DNA from: Bacteroidota bacterium
GTDB taxonomy: Bacteria > Bacteroidota > Bacteroidia > Bacteroidales > Prolixibacteraceae
NCBI GenBank assembly: GCA_023251455.1
Contig: JAHEYT010000036.1
Location: 4,505 to 68,504, forward strand
Reading direction: 5' to 3'
DNA: 64,000 nucleotides
Shown here: in pieces, positions 27,129-35,929 of the stretch
Layout: each line of letters begins with the position of its first letter
How positions within the stretch are numbered: position 1 is the stretch's first letter
Program-made: the position numbers and the translations under genes
Notes under the pieces: model-generated
Databases searched by the model: none
Told to the model about the DNA's origin: nothing
What the model saw: only the letters and a program-made list of their open reading frames with translations

Positions 27129-27173
27129 AATGTCCCGTAAATTTTGTTCCGGAGAACTGATTTACGGGACATT
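27129..27173. terminator. Perfect 14-bp hairpin downstream of gdhA
   Basis: Arms AATGTCCCGTAAAT (27129-27142) and ATTTACGGGACATT (27160-27173) are perfect. It lies between the end of gdhA and the start of the tatD gene, both on the minus strand, so it is a probable gdhA terminator, although the U-run on that strand is weak. Confidence 0.65.
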
Positions 27174-27196
27174 TTTAAGAGTATCAATTGTTATGA

Positions 27197-28531
27197 TTAT
27201 ACAATTCCCTGAGCAAGCATCGCATCGGCTACTTTTACAAAGCCGCCAACATTTGCGCCAACCACATAATTCACTTTATTTCCTTTTTTGCCGTATCTCA
27301 CGCAGGTATCATGAATGTCTTTCATGATGCGGTGCAAATACATATCCACTTCTTCTTTAGGCCAGTTCATGCGGATAGAGTTTTGCGACATTTCCAATCC
27401 TGAAACAGCTACACCACCTGCATTGACTGCTTTCCCAGGGGCATAAGTGATTGCCTCGGTCAGGTATTCAACAGCTTCGGCGGTACAACCCATGTTCGAA
27501 GTTTCGGCCACAAGGAAACAACCGTTGCTGACAAGCATTTTGGCATCTTCCAGGTTCACTTCATTTTCGCAGGCGCAAGGCATCGCGATGTCAACCGGGC
27601 ATTCCCAAGGTTTTTTACCCGGAATAAATTGTGCACCAAATTCTTTGGCGTAAGGTTCAACCACATCGTTGTTCGAAGCACGGAGTTCGAGCATATATTC
27701 TACCTTTTCGCCAGTGATTCCGTTTGCATCGTAAATGTAGCCATCAGGTCCTGAAATGGTAACCACTTTTCCACCTAGTTCATTGATTTTCAGGATTGCT
27801 CCCCAGGCCACGTTTCCAAATCCGGAAACACTGATTGTTTTGCCTTCAAGTTCTTTTCCGAGGTTAGCCAGCATATGCTGAACAAAGTAAACAGCTCCGA
27901 AACCGGTTGCTTCCGGACGAATTAAACTTCCGCCCCAACCCAATCCTTTGCCGGTTAAAACTCCGGTAAACTCATTCCTGATTCGTTTATACTGTCCAAA
28001 CAAGAACCCGATTTCGCGACCGCCAACGCCAATGTCACCAGCAGGAACATCGGTATTTGGACCAATGTGACGGGAAAGTTCGGTCATAAACGACTGGCAG
28101 AAATGCATAATTTCATTATCCGACTTGCCTTTTGGGCTGAAGTCAGATCCGCCCTTTCCACCGCCCATAGGCAAAGTGGTCAAGCTATTTTTAAAAGTTT
28201 GCTCGAAGCCCAAAAACTTCAGCACACTCAAAGTTACTGTCGGGTGAAAACGCAAGCCGCCTTTGTACGGACCAATAGCTGAGTTAAACTCAACGCGGTA
28301 TCCGCGGTTAACCTGAACTTCGCCACGATCGTCGACCCAAGGCACACGGAAAATAACGGTGCGTTCCGGCTCAACGATGCGCTCCAGAATTTTTGCTTTT
28401 TGGTATCTGGGGTTTTTCTGATAAACATCCCATATCGATTCAATTACTTCCTGTACAGCCTGATGAAATTCACGTTCGCCCGGGGTGCGGGTTTTCAGTG
28501 ATTCCAAAAATTCGTTGATGTCTGCTTTCAT
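27197..28531 (-). CDS. gdhA: NADP-type glutamate dehydrogenase
   Basis: A 444-residue hexameric-type glutamate dehydrogenase. The glutamate-binding segment GPYKGGLRFHP lies near residue 88-98 and the catalytic lysine region LPMGGGKGGSDF near 120-131. DVPAGDIGVGGREIG follows near 160. The Rossmann part has VSGFGNVAWGA near 233. It interconverts 2-oxoglutarate plus ammonia and glutamate in the cytoplasm. The length and motifs match the small NADP-dependent class common in Bacteroidota, where it works alongside glutamine synthetase. Its neighbours here are not functionally related. Confidence 0.95.
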   Translation of the reverse strand: MKADINEFLESLKTRTPGEREFHQAVQEVIESIWDVYQKNPRYQKAKILERIVEPERTVIFRVPWVDDRGEVQVNRGYRVEFNSAIGPYKGGLRFHPTVTLSVLKFLGFEQTFKNSLTTLPMGGGKGGSDFSPKGKSDNEIMHFCQSFMTELSRHIGPNTDVPAGDIGVGGREIGFLFGQYKRIRNEFTGVLTGKGLGWGGSLIRPEATGFGAVYFVQHMLANLGKELEGKTISVSGFGNVAWGAILKINELGGKVVTISGPDGYIYDANGITGEKVEYMLELRASNNDVVEPYAKEFGAQFIPGKKPWECPVDIAMPCACENEVNLEDAKMLVSNGCFLVAETSNMGCTAEAVEYLTEAITYAPGKAVNAGGVAVSGLEMSQNSIRMNWPKEEVDMYLHRIMKDIHDTCVRYGKKGNKVNYVVGANVGGFVKVADAMLAQGIV

Positions 28532-29016
28532 GTGATTAGATTTTATTTTTTAAATGCCACATGGAACTCGCCACCGATGATCATGCAAATTTCAGTGCTG
28601 AAAATTTTAATGGCTCGTTTCATCTCTTTGAGAATTTTAAATGATAGTCAAAGTTATGACATTCGCGTATTGGTTATTCCAATCCGCAAAAAACAAATTA
28701 GAAGTTATATTACAGATTTACAGGTTGTTGAATTTGAAAAAATGAATGTTTAATAACACGGATGACTTTCATCAGCATTTTGGACGTCGATAAATGAACC
28801 ACATTCGAAAAATGGGCTTTTGCACTGAAAATCAGCACCATTTATAACAGATTGAAGCATAAAAAGAGCCTGATCAGACAAAATCCATGTGAATCTTCGT
28901 CAAAAATTGTAGTTTCTAATTAAAGTAGCGTTTTCAGTGTTATTTCGTCAGTTCAATATTTGTTTCCAGTTTAGGTTTTAAACCAATTTCATCGAACGAA
29001 CGATCGGGCATAAAAA
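28532..29016. other. Gene-free spacer upstream of gdhA
   Basis: An AT-rich spacer of about 500 bp. A 73-codon frame at 28532-28753 has no family features and lies directly in the gdhA promoter region, so it is not called. No repeat or RNA structure was recognised. Confidence 0.4.
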
Positions 29017-29044
29017 ATCCCGGAGAAGAAAAACCCTCCGGGAT
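29011..29044 (-). terminator. Terminator of the fucP-mutarotase operon
   Basis: ATCCCGGAG (29017-29025) and CTCCGGGAT (29036-29044) form a stem. On the minus strand it is followed by UUUUUUA. It is 45 bp after the mutarotase stop codon. Confidence 0.8.
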
Positions 29045-29089
29045 ATACTAATTAATGATAACAGACTATGAACCTGTATTTCGTAAAGA

Positions 29090-29443
29090 TTATTTGTCCA
29101 ATTTATAAATACGTTCCATCAGTTGCCACTTTTCGTCGGCAGTAGCTTCGGCAGAGCTTTGCTGAAACCTTGAAACATAGGCTTCCCATTCGCTTTGTCG
29201 TGGTTTCGTTGCTAATTCGGTCATAGCTTTATCATGGTCGAAATCAGCAACTGTATCCATAATCATAAACAATCGGGTTCCAAGAATGTAAATTTCCATA
29301 TCAATGATGCCAACATCTTTCATTCCCTGGGTAATTTCAGGCCAGGCAGCGTTGGGGGCATGTACTTTTTTATAATCTTCAATAAGCTTTGCGTCGTCCT
29401 TCAATGCAAGGGTTTTGCAGTATCTTTTATATTGAGTTTCCAT
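29090..29443 (-). CDS. L-rhamnose/L-fucose mutarotase family protein
   Basis: A 117-residue protein of the RhaM (DUF718) mutarotase family. Family marks are YKKVHAPNAAWPEI near residues 25-37, with the conserved histidine and tryptophan, then IDMEIYILGTRLFMIMDT near 47-65 and SEWEAYVSRFQ near 84-94. It converts alpha and beta anomers of a 6-deoxyhexose. The gene is 12 bp downstream of the fucose permease, so L-fucose is the more likely sugar here even though the family is named for rhamnose. No other catabolic gene for either sugar is in the window. Confidence 0.85.
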   Translation of the reverse strand: METQYKRYCKTLALKDDAKLIEDYKKVHAPNAAWPEITQGMKDVGIIDMEIYILGTRLFMIMDTVADFDHDKAMTELATKPRQSEWEAYVSRFQQSSAEATADEKWQLMERIYKLDK

Positions 29444-29455
29444 TATAAATAGAGA

Positions 29456-30769
29456 TTAATGTGCAACAATTACCTTCTCATCAGTGCTGTCATAGAGCGG
29501 ACCCGATGGAGTTGAGCCAAACAGCGCATAATAGGCAACATAAATATAACTGATCAACGGAACAATCATCGCCAAAGCCATACTATGTGACTGATCTGAA
29601 ATATAACCCATTAGCGGAGTCCAGATGGCGCCGCCAATAATTGCCATAATAATTCCTGAAGCCCCAATCTTGGTATTCGGTCCTAAACCTTTAACACCCA
29701 ATGCAAAAATTGTAGGGAACATCAGCGACATAAAGAAACTGGATAGAATAAGCGCCCATCCGCCAATAATGCCAGGAGCAAAAACTGCAAGCGCTACCAT
29801 ACCAATATTGATACAACTATATAAACCCATGAGTTTTTTAGGTTCAAAACGTTTCATCATGGCTGTAGAGGCAAAGCGGCCAATGCCAAAAGCAAGCAAT
29901 GAAATGGTTAGATACACTCCTGCTTCTTTTTCCGATTTATTCATGTAGTCTTTGGTGTACTGAATCAGGAAGCTCCATGTTCCTACCTGTGCACCTACAT
30001 AAAAAAACTGCGCTATTACGCCTTTCAGGAAGTGTGGGTATTTTACCAATTCTGAAAAGCTACCAGTGCTTTTACTAGATCCATGGCTTTTTACACTTGG
30101 TTCCGGAAATTTTGCCCTCCATATTAAAAAAGCCATGACCAGTAAAATGGATCCGATTACTATATAGGGCGGTCCAACCCGCATAATTTCATCATGTAAA
30201 TATTGGTTGTAAGTACCCAACGATTTCATTGTATCAATATCGGCAGTCGAAGGTTCTTTTCCTGAAAAAATGAAAACAGTTCCGATAAGAACTCCTGTCA
30301 TCGAACCAAGCGGATTGAAAGATTGCGCCAGATTGAGCCGTTGTTCTGACTTGTCGGGATCACCTAAAATGGCAATAAAAGAATTCGAACCAGTTTCTAG
30401 AAATGCAAGTCCGGCAGCTATTACAAAAAGGGCTCCCAAAAAGAATCCGTATTTTCCACCAAGAGCTGCGGGCCAAAACAAAAAGCAACCTGATGCAAAC
30501 AACAGCAAACCAACAAGTAATCCAGCTTTGTATCCAAACCGATCCATAATAAGGGCTGCTGGCATGGCGAGCAAAAAGTATCCAAGGTAAAATGCAGATT
30601 GCACCAGTCCCGCCTGAAGACGGCTCAGTTCAAACGATTTCATGAATTGCGGAATAAGAATGTCGTTCAGGTTATTTGGTAAAGCCCATAAAAAGAAGAG
30701 CGATGTAACCAGAATAAAAGTGAGGATATACCCCGGGGTAATTAGTTTAGTCGATTTATTTACATTCAT
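29456..30769 (-). CDS. fucP: L-fucose:H+ symporter (FucP-type, MFS)
   Basis: A 437-residue inner-membrane permease with about 12 hydrophobic segments. FLWALPNNLNDILIPQF near residues 25-42 is the FucP-subfamily signature, including the N-L-N-D segment of helix 1. LETGSNSFIAILGDP near 123-137 is also characteristic. It imports L-fucose with a proton. Its operon partner is the mutarotase. The 334-bp upstream gap to the cyclophilin gene contains a palindrome that could be an operator. Confidence 0.9.
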   Translation of the reverse strand: MNVNKSTKLITPGYILTFILVTSLFFLWALPNNLNDILIPQFMKSFELSRLQAGLVQSAFYLGYFLLAMPAALIMDRFGYKAGLLVGLLLFASGCFLFWPAALGGKYGFFLGALFVIAAGLAFLETGSNSFIAILGDPDKSEQRLNLAQSFNPLGSMTGVLIGTVFIFSGKEPSTADIDTMKSLGTYNQYLHDEIMRVGPPYIVIGSILLVMAFLIWRAKFPEPSVKSHGSSKSTGSFSELVKYPHFLKGVIAQFFYVGAQVGTWSFLIQYTKDYMNKSEKEAGVYLTISLLAFGIGRFASTAMMKRFEPKKLMGLYSCINIGMVALAVFAPGIIGGWALILSSFFMSLMFPTIFALGVKGLGPNTKIGASGIIMAIIGGAIWTPLMGYISDQSHSMALAMIVPLISYIYVAYYALFGSTPSGPLYDSTDEKVIVAH

Positions 30770-30888
30770 TGTATTTAGTGTTTAGAGTTTAGTCTTGATT
30801 TTAATTAGCTTGTCAAAAATCTATAAACAAATCCGAACTGCCAAACTCATTTTCGAAACATCAACCTTGCAAAGCTTTGCAGAGTAAC

Positions 30889-30910
30889 AAAAATGTTGAG
30901 CAACATTTTT
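30889..30910. promoter_or_regulatory. Palindrome upstream of fucP, possible operator
   Basis: AAAAATGTTG, a 2-nt centre (AG), then CAACATTTTT form a perfect 10-bp inverted repeat about 120 bp upstream of fucP. A second palindrome TTGCAAAGCTTTGCA lies just before it (near 30867). In a divergent spacer these may be regulator sites. Apart from these and a -7 box near the cyclophilin gene, the spacer 30770-31103 shows nothing. Confidence 0.35.
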
Positions 30911-31071
30911 CCTGATAACATTTCGTCGATGGCCAACAAATAAAAAACGTTAGTTAGATATTCTTAAACAAGAATACGAATGTAGAAAAATTTCATTATC
31001 CTGCACTATGCTGCTTGAAGATGCAAAAAAAATGTAATACGTTCTATAAATCCTAATTAGGCAAAATGTTG

Positions 31072-31079
31072 TACTTTTG
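31072..31079 (+). promoter_or_regulatory. -7 box of the cyclophilin promoter
   Basis: TACTTTTG matches the Bacteroidota -7 consensus TAnnTTTG and lies 25 bp before the start codon. A clear -33 TTTG was not seen. Confidence 0.5.
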
Positions 31080-31103
31080 CAGCCAATCTTTAATATTACA
31101 ACA

Positions 31104-31541
31104 ATGAGCAAAGCAGAAATTTATACCAGCAAAGGTGTTATGAAAGTGAGTTTTTATGACGAGGACGCACCCGGAACAGTCGAAAACTTCACCAAACTTT
31201 CGAAAAGTGGTTTTTACAACGGACTTACTTTTCACCGCGTAATTCCCGATTTCGTAATTCAGGGAGGTTGCCCTAACGGAACAGGCGCAGGTGGCCCGGG
31301 CTATAAAATCCCTTGCGAACTGGATGGCGAAAACCAATTCCACGACCGCGGAGTTTTGTCGATGGCTCACGCCGGACGTAACACGGGTGGCTCCCAGTTT
31401 TTCATCTGCCACAGCCGCCGCAACACATCACACCTCGACCGCAAACACACTTGCTTCGGCAAGGTTTACGAAGCCCTCGAAGTAATTGATGCCATTCGCC
31501 AGGGCGATTTAATTGAAAAGATCGTAATTATCGAAGAATAG
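31104..31541 (+). CDS. Cyclophilin-type peptidyl-prolyl isomerase
   Basis: A 145-residue cytoplasmic cyclophilin. The ATG at 31104 is chosen; a TTG at 31077 lies within the -7 box. Catalytic and binding residues are in LTFHRVIPDFVIQGG near 42-56, including the arginine, and in MAHAGRNTGGSQFFI near 86-100. It isomerises X-Pro bonds and aids folding. The short length without signal peptide matches the small bacterial PpiB type. A strong terminator follows. Confidence 0.95.
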   Translation: MSKAEIYTSKGVMKVSFYDEDAPGTVENFTKLSKSGFYNGLTFHRVIPDFVIQGGCPNGTGAGGPGYKIPCELDGENQFHDRGVLSMAHAGRNTGGSQFFICHSRRNTSHLDRKHTCFGKVYEALEVIDAIRQGDLIEKIVIIEE

Positions 31542-31549
31542 ATCAACTG

Positions 31550-31580
31550 AAACCCTCGCCAAGTGCGGGGGTTTTTTGTT
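31550..31580 (+). terminator. Rho-independent terminator
   Basis: AAACCCTCGC and GCGGGGGTTT pair (31550-31559 with 31565-31574) and a T-run follows, directly after the cyclophilin stop. Confidence 0.85.
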
Positions 31581-31668
31581 ACTATAAATTCTTTTGTTTG
31601 CTCATTTTTGTCAGCTATCGTTCCGTATAATATCGGTAGTTTTGTCAACTTAATCCGAAACCATTTCA

Positions 31669-32556
31669 ATGTCCGACAATTCAAAAGGCATATTCTTAAC
31701 TTTAGGCTCAGTCGTTTTCTTCGCACTGATGGCTGTTTTGGTAAAAGCAATCCCCAACGTATCAAGCTATCAGACTACCTTTTTCAGATTTGCCATCGGA
31801 CTTGGAATAATCGGAATTCTATCGCTATTTGGAATAATTCACCTGAAGTTTAACGACAGGAAAGGCTTGTTCTGGCGCGGTTTTGTTGGAGGAATTGCCG
31901 TTTACCTGTTTTACCTGGCCATACTGAAACTCGGAGTTGGAAAAGGTTCGGTTTACATTTATTCGTACCCCATTTTTGCCACACTTTTCAGCATGCTTAT
32001 CCTGAAAGAGAAAGTGGAACCTATCAAGTTTGTGATTATTGCTATTTCATTTGCCGGACTTGTGCTTCTGTCGGTTGGTGGAGCGAACGGATCGCTGACC
32101 GGAATGGGAATCTATGAAATGATAGCCATTGCCGGATCGGTAACCACCGGTCTCGCCGTAGTATTCGTTAAAAAACTGCACGATAGCGATAATTCGTATG
32201 CCATATTCTTTTCTCAATGCATTGTCGGGTTTTGGATGTTCCTGATACCTTCGGGAGCCACGCAGGCGAAAGGCAACCTTACCGAACTGCTTTTGCTCGT
32301 TCTGGTTGGCATTGTTGCCACCATTGGCCAGCTGTTTATGACCGAAGGATATAAATATGTGAATGTGGCCACCGGATCGTTGCTGCAATCGATGGTGCCG
32401 GTATTCAATCTCTTTTCAGGATGGCTTATTTTTCACGAACAATATAGCAGCATTGAGATGGCAGGTGCATTTATTATTGTAAGTTCGTGCTTTCTTTTGG
32501 TTTTCGTCAATTTCAGGATAGGTAAAAGAACTCGTATTTTAAAGCTCGTTGAATGA
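31669..32556 (+). CDS. EamA/DMT family transporter
   Basis: A 295-residue inner-membrane protein with ten predicted hydrophobic helices and the internal duplication of EamA transporters. The first unit holds TTFFRFAIGLGIIGI near residue 35-50 and SYPIFATLFSMLILKEKVEP near 97-117. The second holds SMVPVFNLFSGWLIFHEQ near 240-258. These paired 'P-x-F ... E' segments are typical. Members export or import small metabolites such as amino acids or purines; the substrate here cannot be told. The gene is monocistronic between terminators. Confidence 0.9.
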   Translation: MSDNSKGIFLTLGSVVFFALMAVLVKAIPNVSSYQTTFFRFAIGLGIIGILSLFGIIHLKFNDRKGLFWRGFVGGIAVYLFYLAILKLGVGKGSVYIYSYPIFATLFSMLILKEKVEPIKFVIIAISFAGLVLLSVGGANGSLTGMGIYEMIAIAGSVTTGLAVVFVKKLHDSDNSYAIFFSQCIVGFWMFLIPSGATQAKGNLTELLLLVLVGIVATIGQLFMTEGYKYVNVATGSLLQSMVPVFNLFSGWLIFHEQYSSIEMAGAFIIVSSCFLLVFVNFRIGKRTRILKLVE

Positions 32557-32636
32557 TATAGATCAACCTGAAACAGAAGGGTATTACATGTTTTTTGGGT
32601 AAATTGCCTCTTTCAAAACATTTAAAATCCGGAGTT

Positions 32637-32951
32637 ATGGCAAGGTGTAAGATTACTGTTCTGAGGAAGATGATTAACAGGGATTTAGTTGATGAGTATT
32701 GTAGTTTAGATCTTTCGGATCAATGTTTGGGATGTAACATGTTAACGGTTGGCGAGGAGTTTCTGGTTGAAGATCATAACAACATTCCTGAAGGATTCTG
32801 TGCCTGGGCCTGGGGCGATATCCAGAAAGATGTAACCCACATCATGTTTGATGGAAGTTACCCTTGGATGAAACAGCAGGGTATGGCAATTAGCAGTTGT
32901 TCCGACGGATTAATGCCTGTTATTTTTAAAATTGAAAAAATAAATTCATAA
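32637..32951 (+). CDS. TIGR04076 family protein, unknown function
   Basis: A 104-residue protein. The ATG at 32637 (MARCKITVLRKMINRDLVDE) is favoured over one at 32595 because the family begins at this point. Conserved features are CxGC (near 27-31), PEGFCAWAWGDIQKDV near 48-63 and SSCSDGLMPVIFKIE near 87-101, with five or more cysteines that may bind a metal or form disulfides. No reaction is known for the family. It stands 18 bp before the hexosaminidase gene. Confidence 0.8.
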   Translation: MARCKITVLRKMINRDLVDEYCSLDLSDQCLGCNMLTVGEEFLVEDHNNIPEGFCAWAWGDIQKDVTHIMFDGSYPWMKQQGMAISSCSDGLMPVIFKIEKINS

Positions 32952-32969
32952 ATCAATATTTTAACAACC

Positions 32970-34547
32970 ATGACACCAACCAACTTTAAACGTCTTGCTT
33001 TCGGCGGACTCCTTTTAACTGTGATTTTCAGTCAAATGGCATGTAAACCAACCGATCTTTCAAAAGAAAACATGATTCCTAAACCTGTTTCAGTGGTTCC
33101 TGAAGGAGGAGAATTTGATTTGACCGACCAAACAGACATTTACGTTTTGGGCGAATCGACTGAATTGAAACAAATTGGCCAATATCTGGCCGACAAGCTA
33201 AATCCATCGACCGGATTAGGCATTGAAGTTAAAACGACCAGTGAAGCTCCGACACCAGGAAATATTTTTCTGTCACTTTCAGGCAGTGATTCAGAATTGG
33301 GCGACGAAGGTTATCAATTAACCATCACTGACAAATTGGTCAGTTTGGCAGCAAACAAACCAGCTGGTTTATTTTATGGCATTCAAACCATCCGTCAGCT
33401 CTTCCCATCACAAATTGAAATGACATCGAAACAAAAAGGCCCCTGGAAAATAGCAACCGGAACAATCCGCGATTTTCCGGCTTATGGTTACCGTGGTTCG
33501 ATGCTCGACGTGGCCCGTCATTTCTTTGGTGTTGACGATGTGAAAAACTACATCGATCAGTTGTCATATTACAAAATGAATGTACTGCATCTGCATTTAT
33601 CCGACGATCAGGGCTGGAGAATAGAAATCAAATCGTGGCCAAACCTGACCGCTCATGGAGGTAAAACTGAAGTAGGTGGCGGCGAAGGCGGATTTTATAC
33701 TCAGGAACAATATTCAGATATCGTAAAATATGCTCAGGATCGTTTCGTCACCATTATTCCTGAAATCGACATGCCGGGACACACCAATGCTGCTTTGGCT
33801 TCATATCCTGAATTAAATTGCAGTGGGAAAGCACCTGAATTGTACACCGGCACCGAAGTTGGATTCAGCACATTATGCACCAACAAAGAAGTTACTTACA
33901 AATTTATTGACGATGTGATCCGCGAACTGGCAGCTTTAACGCCAGGCGAATATTTGCATATTGGTGGCGACGAATCGCATGCAACCAAAATCGAAGATTA
34001 CATTCCTTTTATGAACCGGGTTCAGGACATGGTAATTGCCCACGGGAAAAAGGTTTTGGCCTGGGACGAAGTTGCATTGTCAACTTTAAAACCTAATACA
34101 GTTGTACAATATTGGGCTAAGGCCGAAAATGCAATTAAAGGTGTGGCACAGGGAGCAAAAGTTCTTATGGCGCCTGCAAAAAATGCCTATCTCGACATGC
34201 AGTACGACTCTACCAGCACATACGGATTGCATTGGGCAGCTTACATCGAAGTTGACAAAGCTTACAATTGGGATCCGGCCAATCTGGTTCCTGAAATTAA
34301 GAAAGAGAATATCATCGGAATTGAAGCTCCGCTTTGGTCAGAGACTGTTGGAGCACGTCAGGAAGCCGAATACCTGATTTTCCCTCGTCTGTTGGGTTAT
34401 GCCGAAATTGGCTGGACGCCCGCGGAATTACGGAATTGGGATGAATACAAAGTTCGTTTGGTGAATCATGGCGAAAGGATGAAAGCGATGAACATTAACT
34501 TCTATCCTTCCAAATTAGTGCAGTGGGATGGATCAGAAAAGAAATAA
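32970..34547 (+). CDS. Beta-N-acetylhexosaminidase lipoprotein (GH20)
   Basis: A 525-residue glycoside hydrolase of family 20. The N-terminus is a lipoprotein signal ending MACKPTD. Residues 30-155 form the GH20b cap domain. The catalytic barrel starts near 170 with GYRGSMLDVARHFFG, then HLHLSDDQGWRIEIKSWPNL. The catalytic Asp-Glu pair is in YLHIGGDESHATK near 330-342. A late tryptophan motif is in GIEAPLWSET near 450. It removes terminal GlcNAc or GalNAc residues from glycans, probably at the cell surface or periplasm. A 21-bp hairpin and palindromic elements follow. Confidence 0.95.
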   Translation: MTPTNFKRLAFGGLLLTVIFSQMACKPTDLSKENMIPKPVSVVPEGGEFDLTDQTDIYVLGESTELKQIGQYLADKLNPSTGLGIEVKTTSEAPTPGNIFLSLSGSDSELGDEGYQLTITDKLVSLAANKPAGLFYGIQTIRQLFPSQIEMTSKQKGPWKIATGTIRDFPAYGYRGSMLDVARHFFGVDDVKNYIDQLSYYKMNVLHLHLSDDQGWRIEIKSWPNLTAHGGKTEVGGGEGGFYTQEQYSDIVKYAQDRFVTIIPEIDMPGHTNAALASYPELNCSGKAPELYTGTEVGFSTLCTNKEVTYKFIDDVIRELAALTPGEYLHIGGDESHATKIEDYIPFMNRVQDMVIAHGKKVLAWDEVALSTLKPNTVVQYWAKAENAIKGVAQGAKVLMAPAKNAYLDMQYDSTSTYGLHWAAYIEVDKAYNWDPANLVPEIKKENIIGIEAPLWSETVGARQEAEYLIFPRLLGYAEIGWTPAELRNWDEYKVRLVNHGERMKAMNINFYPSKLVQWDGSEKK

Positions 34548-34555
34548 CTAAGTCT

Positions 34556-34588
34556 AGTGACGGGGCAACTTTGAGTCACTCCATCACT
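34556..34588. repeat. Palindromic intergenic element, degenerate copy 1
   Basis: An imperfect palindrome with centre ACTTTGAGTCAC and outer arms AGTGA and TCACT. It differs from the perfect copy at 47448-47480 at a handful of positions. It lies 9 bp after the hexosaminidase stop. Confidence 0.65.
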
Positions 34589-34598
34589 ATGTATATAG

Positions 34599-34646
34599 AA
34601 AATAAACAAGAAACGCTCCTTCTTCGGAGCGTTTCTTGTTTATTTT
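34599..34646. terminator. Perfect 21-bp hairpin between convergent genes
   Basis: The arms 34599-34619 and 34626-34646 are exact reverse complements with loop TTCTTC. The left arm starts AAAATAAACAAGAAACG. Because both ends are A/T tracts, it can terminate transcription from both sides, that is, of hexosaminidase (+) and of the NmrA-type gene (-). Confidence 0.85.
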
Positions 34647-34653
34647 GAAAAGT

Positions 34654-34680
34654 CAGCGGGTGACTTAAAGTCACCCGCTG
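34654..34680. repeat. Palindromic intergenic element, copy 2
   Basis: Perfect palindrome with arms CAGCGGGTGACTT and AAGTCACCCGCTG. Core identical in type to copies at 46550 and 47448. Confidence 0.75.
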
Positions 34681-34697
34681 AATAACGGACCAACAAA

Positions 34698-35588
34698 TCA
34701 GGACTGTGCGTAAACCGCAGCAAATACCGGAGCAAAAGCTTCGAATTTAGTTTTCCCAAATTCGGTTGGTTTATTCTTCAAATAGTCCGAAGCCATCTCG
34801 CCGCTGCGCATGGCAACTCCCATTTCGGCAAAATTTTTAGCGATTTCTTCGGGTAATCCTGCCTGCAACATGCCCGCCAAGGTATCCTCATCCTTAAAAT
34901 TTACCCAAGGAAGTTCAGGTTTTCCAATAGCTTTTCCCAGAATTGCTGCAATTTCGTGCGTTGTTTTTTCATCGCTGGCAATGTAACGGACGCTTTTACC
35001 TTTAAACTTTAATCCCAGCAATTCTTCAGCAGCCACTTCGGCAATATCTACAGGATGAACAATAATCAGAGACGCGCCTTCGCCATAATTACCACCAATA
35101 ATTCCCATGTGTTTAGCCATTCCGGCATTGGCCAAAAAATTGCCATAGAAAAATCCCGGACGAAGATGTTTTACGTTCACCCCATCCAGTGCATTAAGCG
35201 ATTTTTCAACAAAATACAGCCCGCTCACCGGTCCGCAACCTTCGGGCATATGAGCGCCAATGCTGCTCAGGTTGACCACATTTTTCACCCCCGCACCATG
35301 TATCGCTTCTGCATAGTTTTCTCCAATATCAGCAATGTATTTTTTCCAGTTGGCGGCGCCAAAGTGGGGCGGCACCATCGTGTAAACGGCATCTGCGCCA
35401 GTAAAAGTTTTAGTCAGGAATGCAACATCTTCAACCGAACCAATAGCCGCCTTGGCGCCCAATGCTTCTATTTGCGCAGTTTTGTCAGCTTTGCTGCTCA
35501 CTACAGTCACGCTGTGTCCGGCAGCAACCAATTTTTCAGCAAGAGGTTTGCTGATGTTTCCCAATGAACCTGTTACGACAAATTTCAT
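34698..35588 (-). CDS. NmrA/SDR-type NAD(P)-binding reductase-like protein
   Basis: A 296-residue protein with an N-terminal Rossmann fold: VVTGSLGNISKPLAEKL near residues 4-20 is the NAD(P)-binding turn. ADAVYTMVPPHFG near 69-81, VNLSSIGAHMPEG near 105-117 and LRPGFFYGNFLAN near 142-154 follow the pattern of NmrA-like atypical short-chain dehydrogenases. The SDR Tyr-x-x-x-Lys is degenerate (LYFVEKSLN), as in many NmrA proteins. It may be a redox sensor or a quinone/flavin-type reductase; the substrate is unknown. It has no signal peptide and is a single gene. Confidence 0.85.
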   Translation of the reverse strand: MKFVVTGSLGNISKPLAEKLVAAGHSVTVVSSKADKTAQIEALGAKAAIGSVEDVAFLTKTFTGADAVYTMVPPHFGAANWKKYIADIGENYAEAIHGAGVKNVVNLSSIGAHMPEGCGPVSGLYFVEKSLNALDGVNVKHLRPGFFYGNFLANAGMAKHMGIIGGNYGEGASLIIVHPVDIAEVAAEELLGLKFKGKSVRYIASDEKTTHEIAAILGKAIGKPELPWVNFKDEDTLAGMLQAGLPEEIAKNFAEMGVAMRSGEMASDYLKNKPTEFGKTKFEAFAPVFAAVYAQS

Positions 35589-35884
35589 AGCTTTTGTTTT
35601 TTAAATTGTTTCGATGGTTGAACGTGAAATCGGGGCGAAAAGTTCATCCTTTTACCAATTCATAGCCCTCCATTTTATTTGGGACTATGCTTTTACATGT
35701 TGGGGCGTTGCCCATTTCCCATATTCAAAGTTTGCAAATTGGGCCAAAGGGCCGAAGGGCCGATATGTAGCAGCACAGAATGGAGTGCAAGGGTATCCTG
35801 TGATTGAAACCATAAAAACGCAACCCTGTGATTTGATCGTTCACATTTCCACAAACCCTGCCTTTTAACTTGCAACTTTCTTGT
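35589..35884. other. Gene-free spacer between NmrA-type gene and leuS
   Basis: Open frames here are short and composition-driven. A tandem repeat AAGGGCCG occurs twice near 35747-35762. No other feature was recognised apart from the leuS -7 box. Confidence 0.4.
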
Positions 35885-35892
35885 TATCTTTG
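35885..35892 (+). promoter_or_regulatory. -7 box of the leuS promoter
   Basis: TATCTTTG fits TAnnTTTG and is 38 bp before the chosen leuS start. Confidence 0.5.
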
Positions 35893-35929
35893 CGGCTCAT
35901 TATCAGAAACCTTTATCAATCACATAAAA

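Noticed and set aside
28532-28753. 73-codon open frame upstream of gdhA
   Set aside because: It begins one base after the gdhA start on the other strand and would occupy the gdhA promoter; no family features.
35614-35868. 84-codon open frame between the NmrA-type gene and leuS
   Set aside because: No domain, odd composition, and no clear start context.
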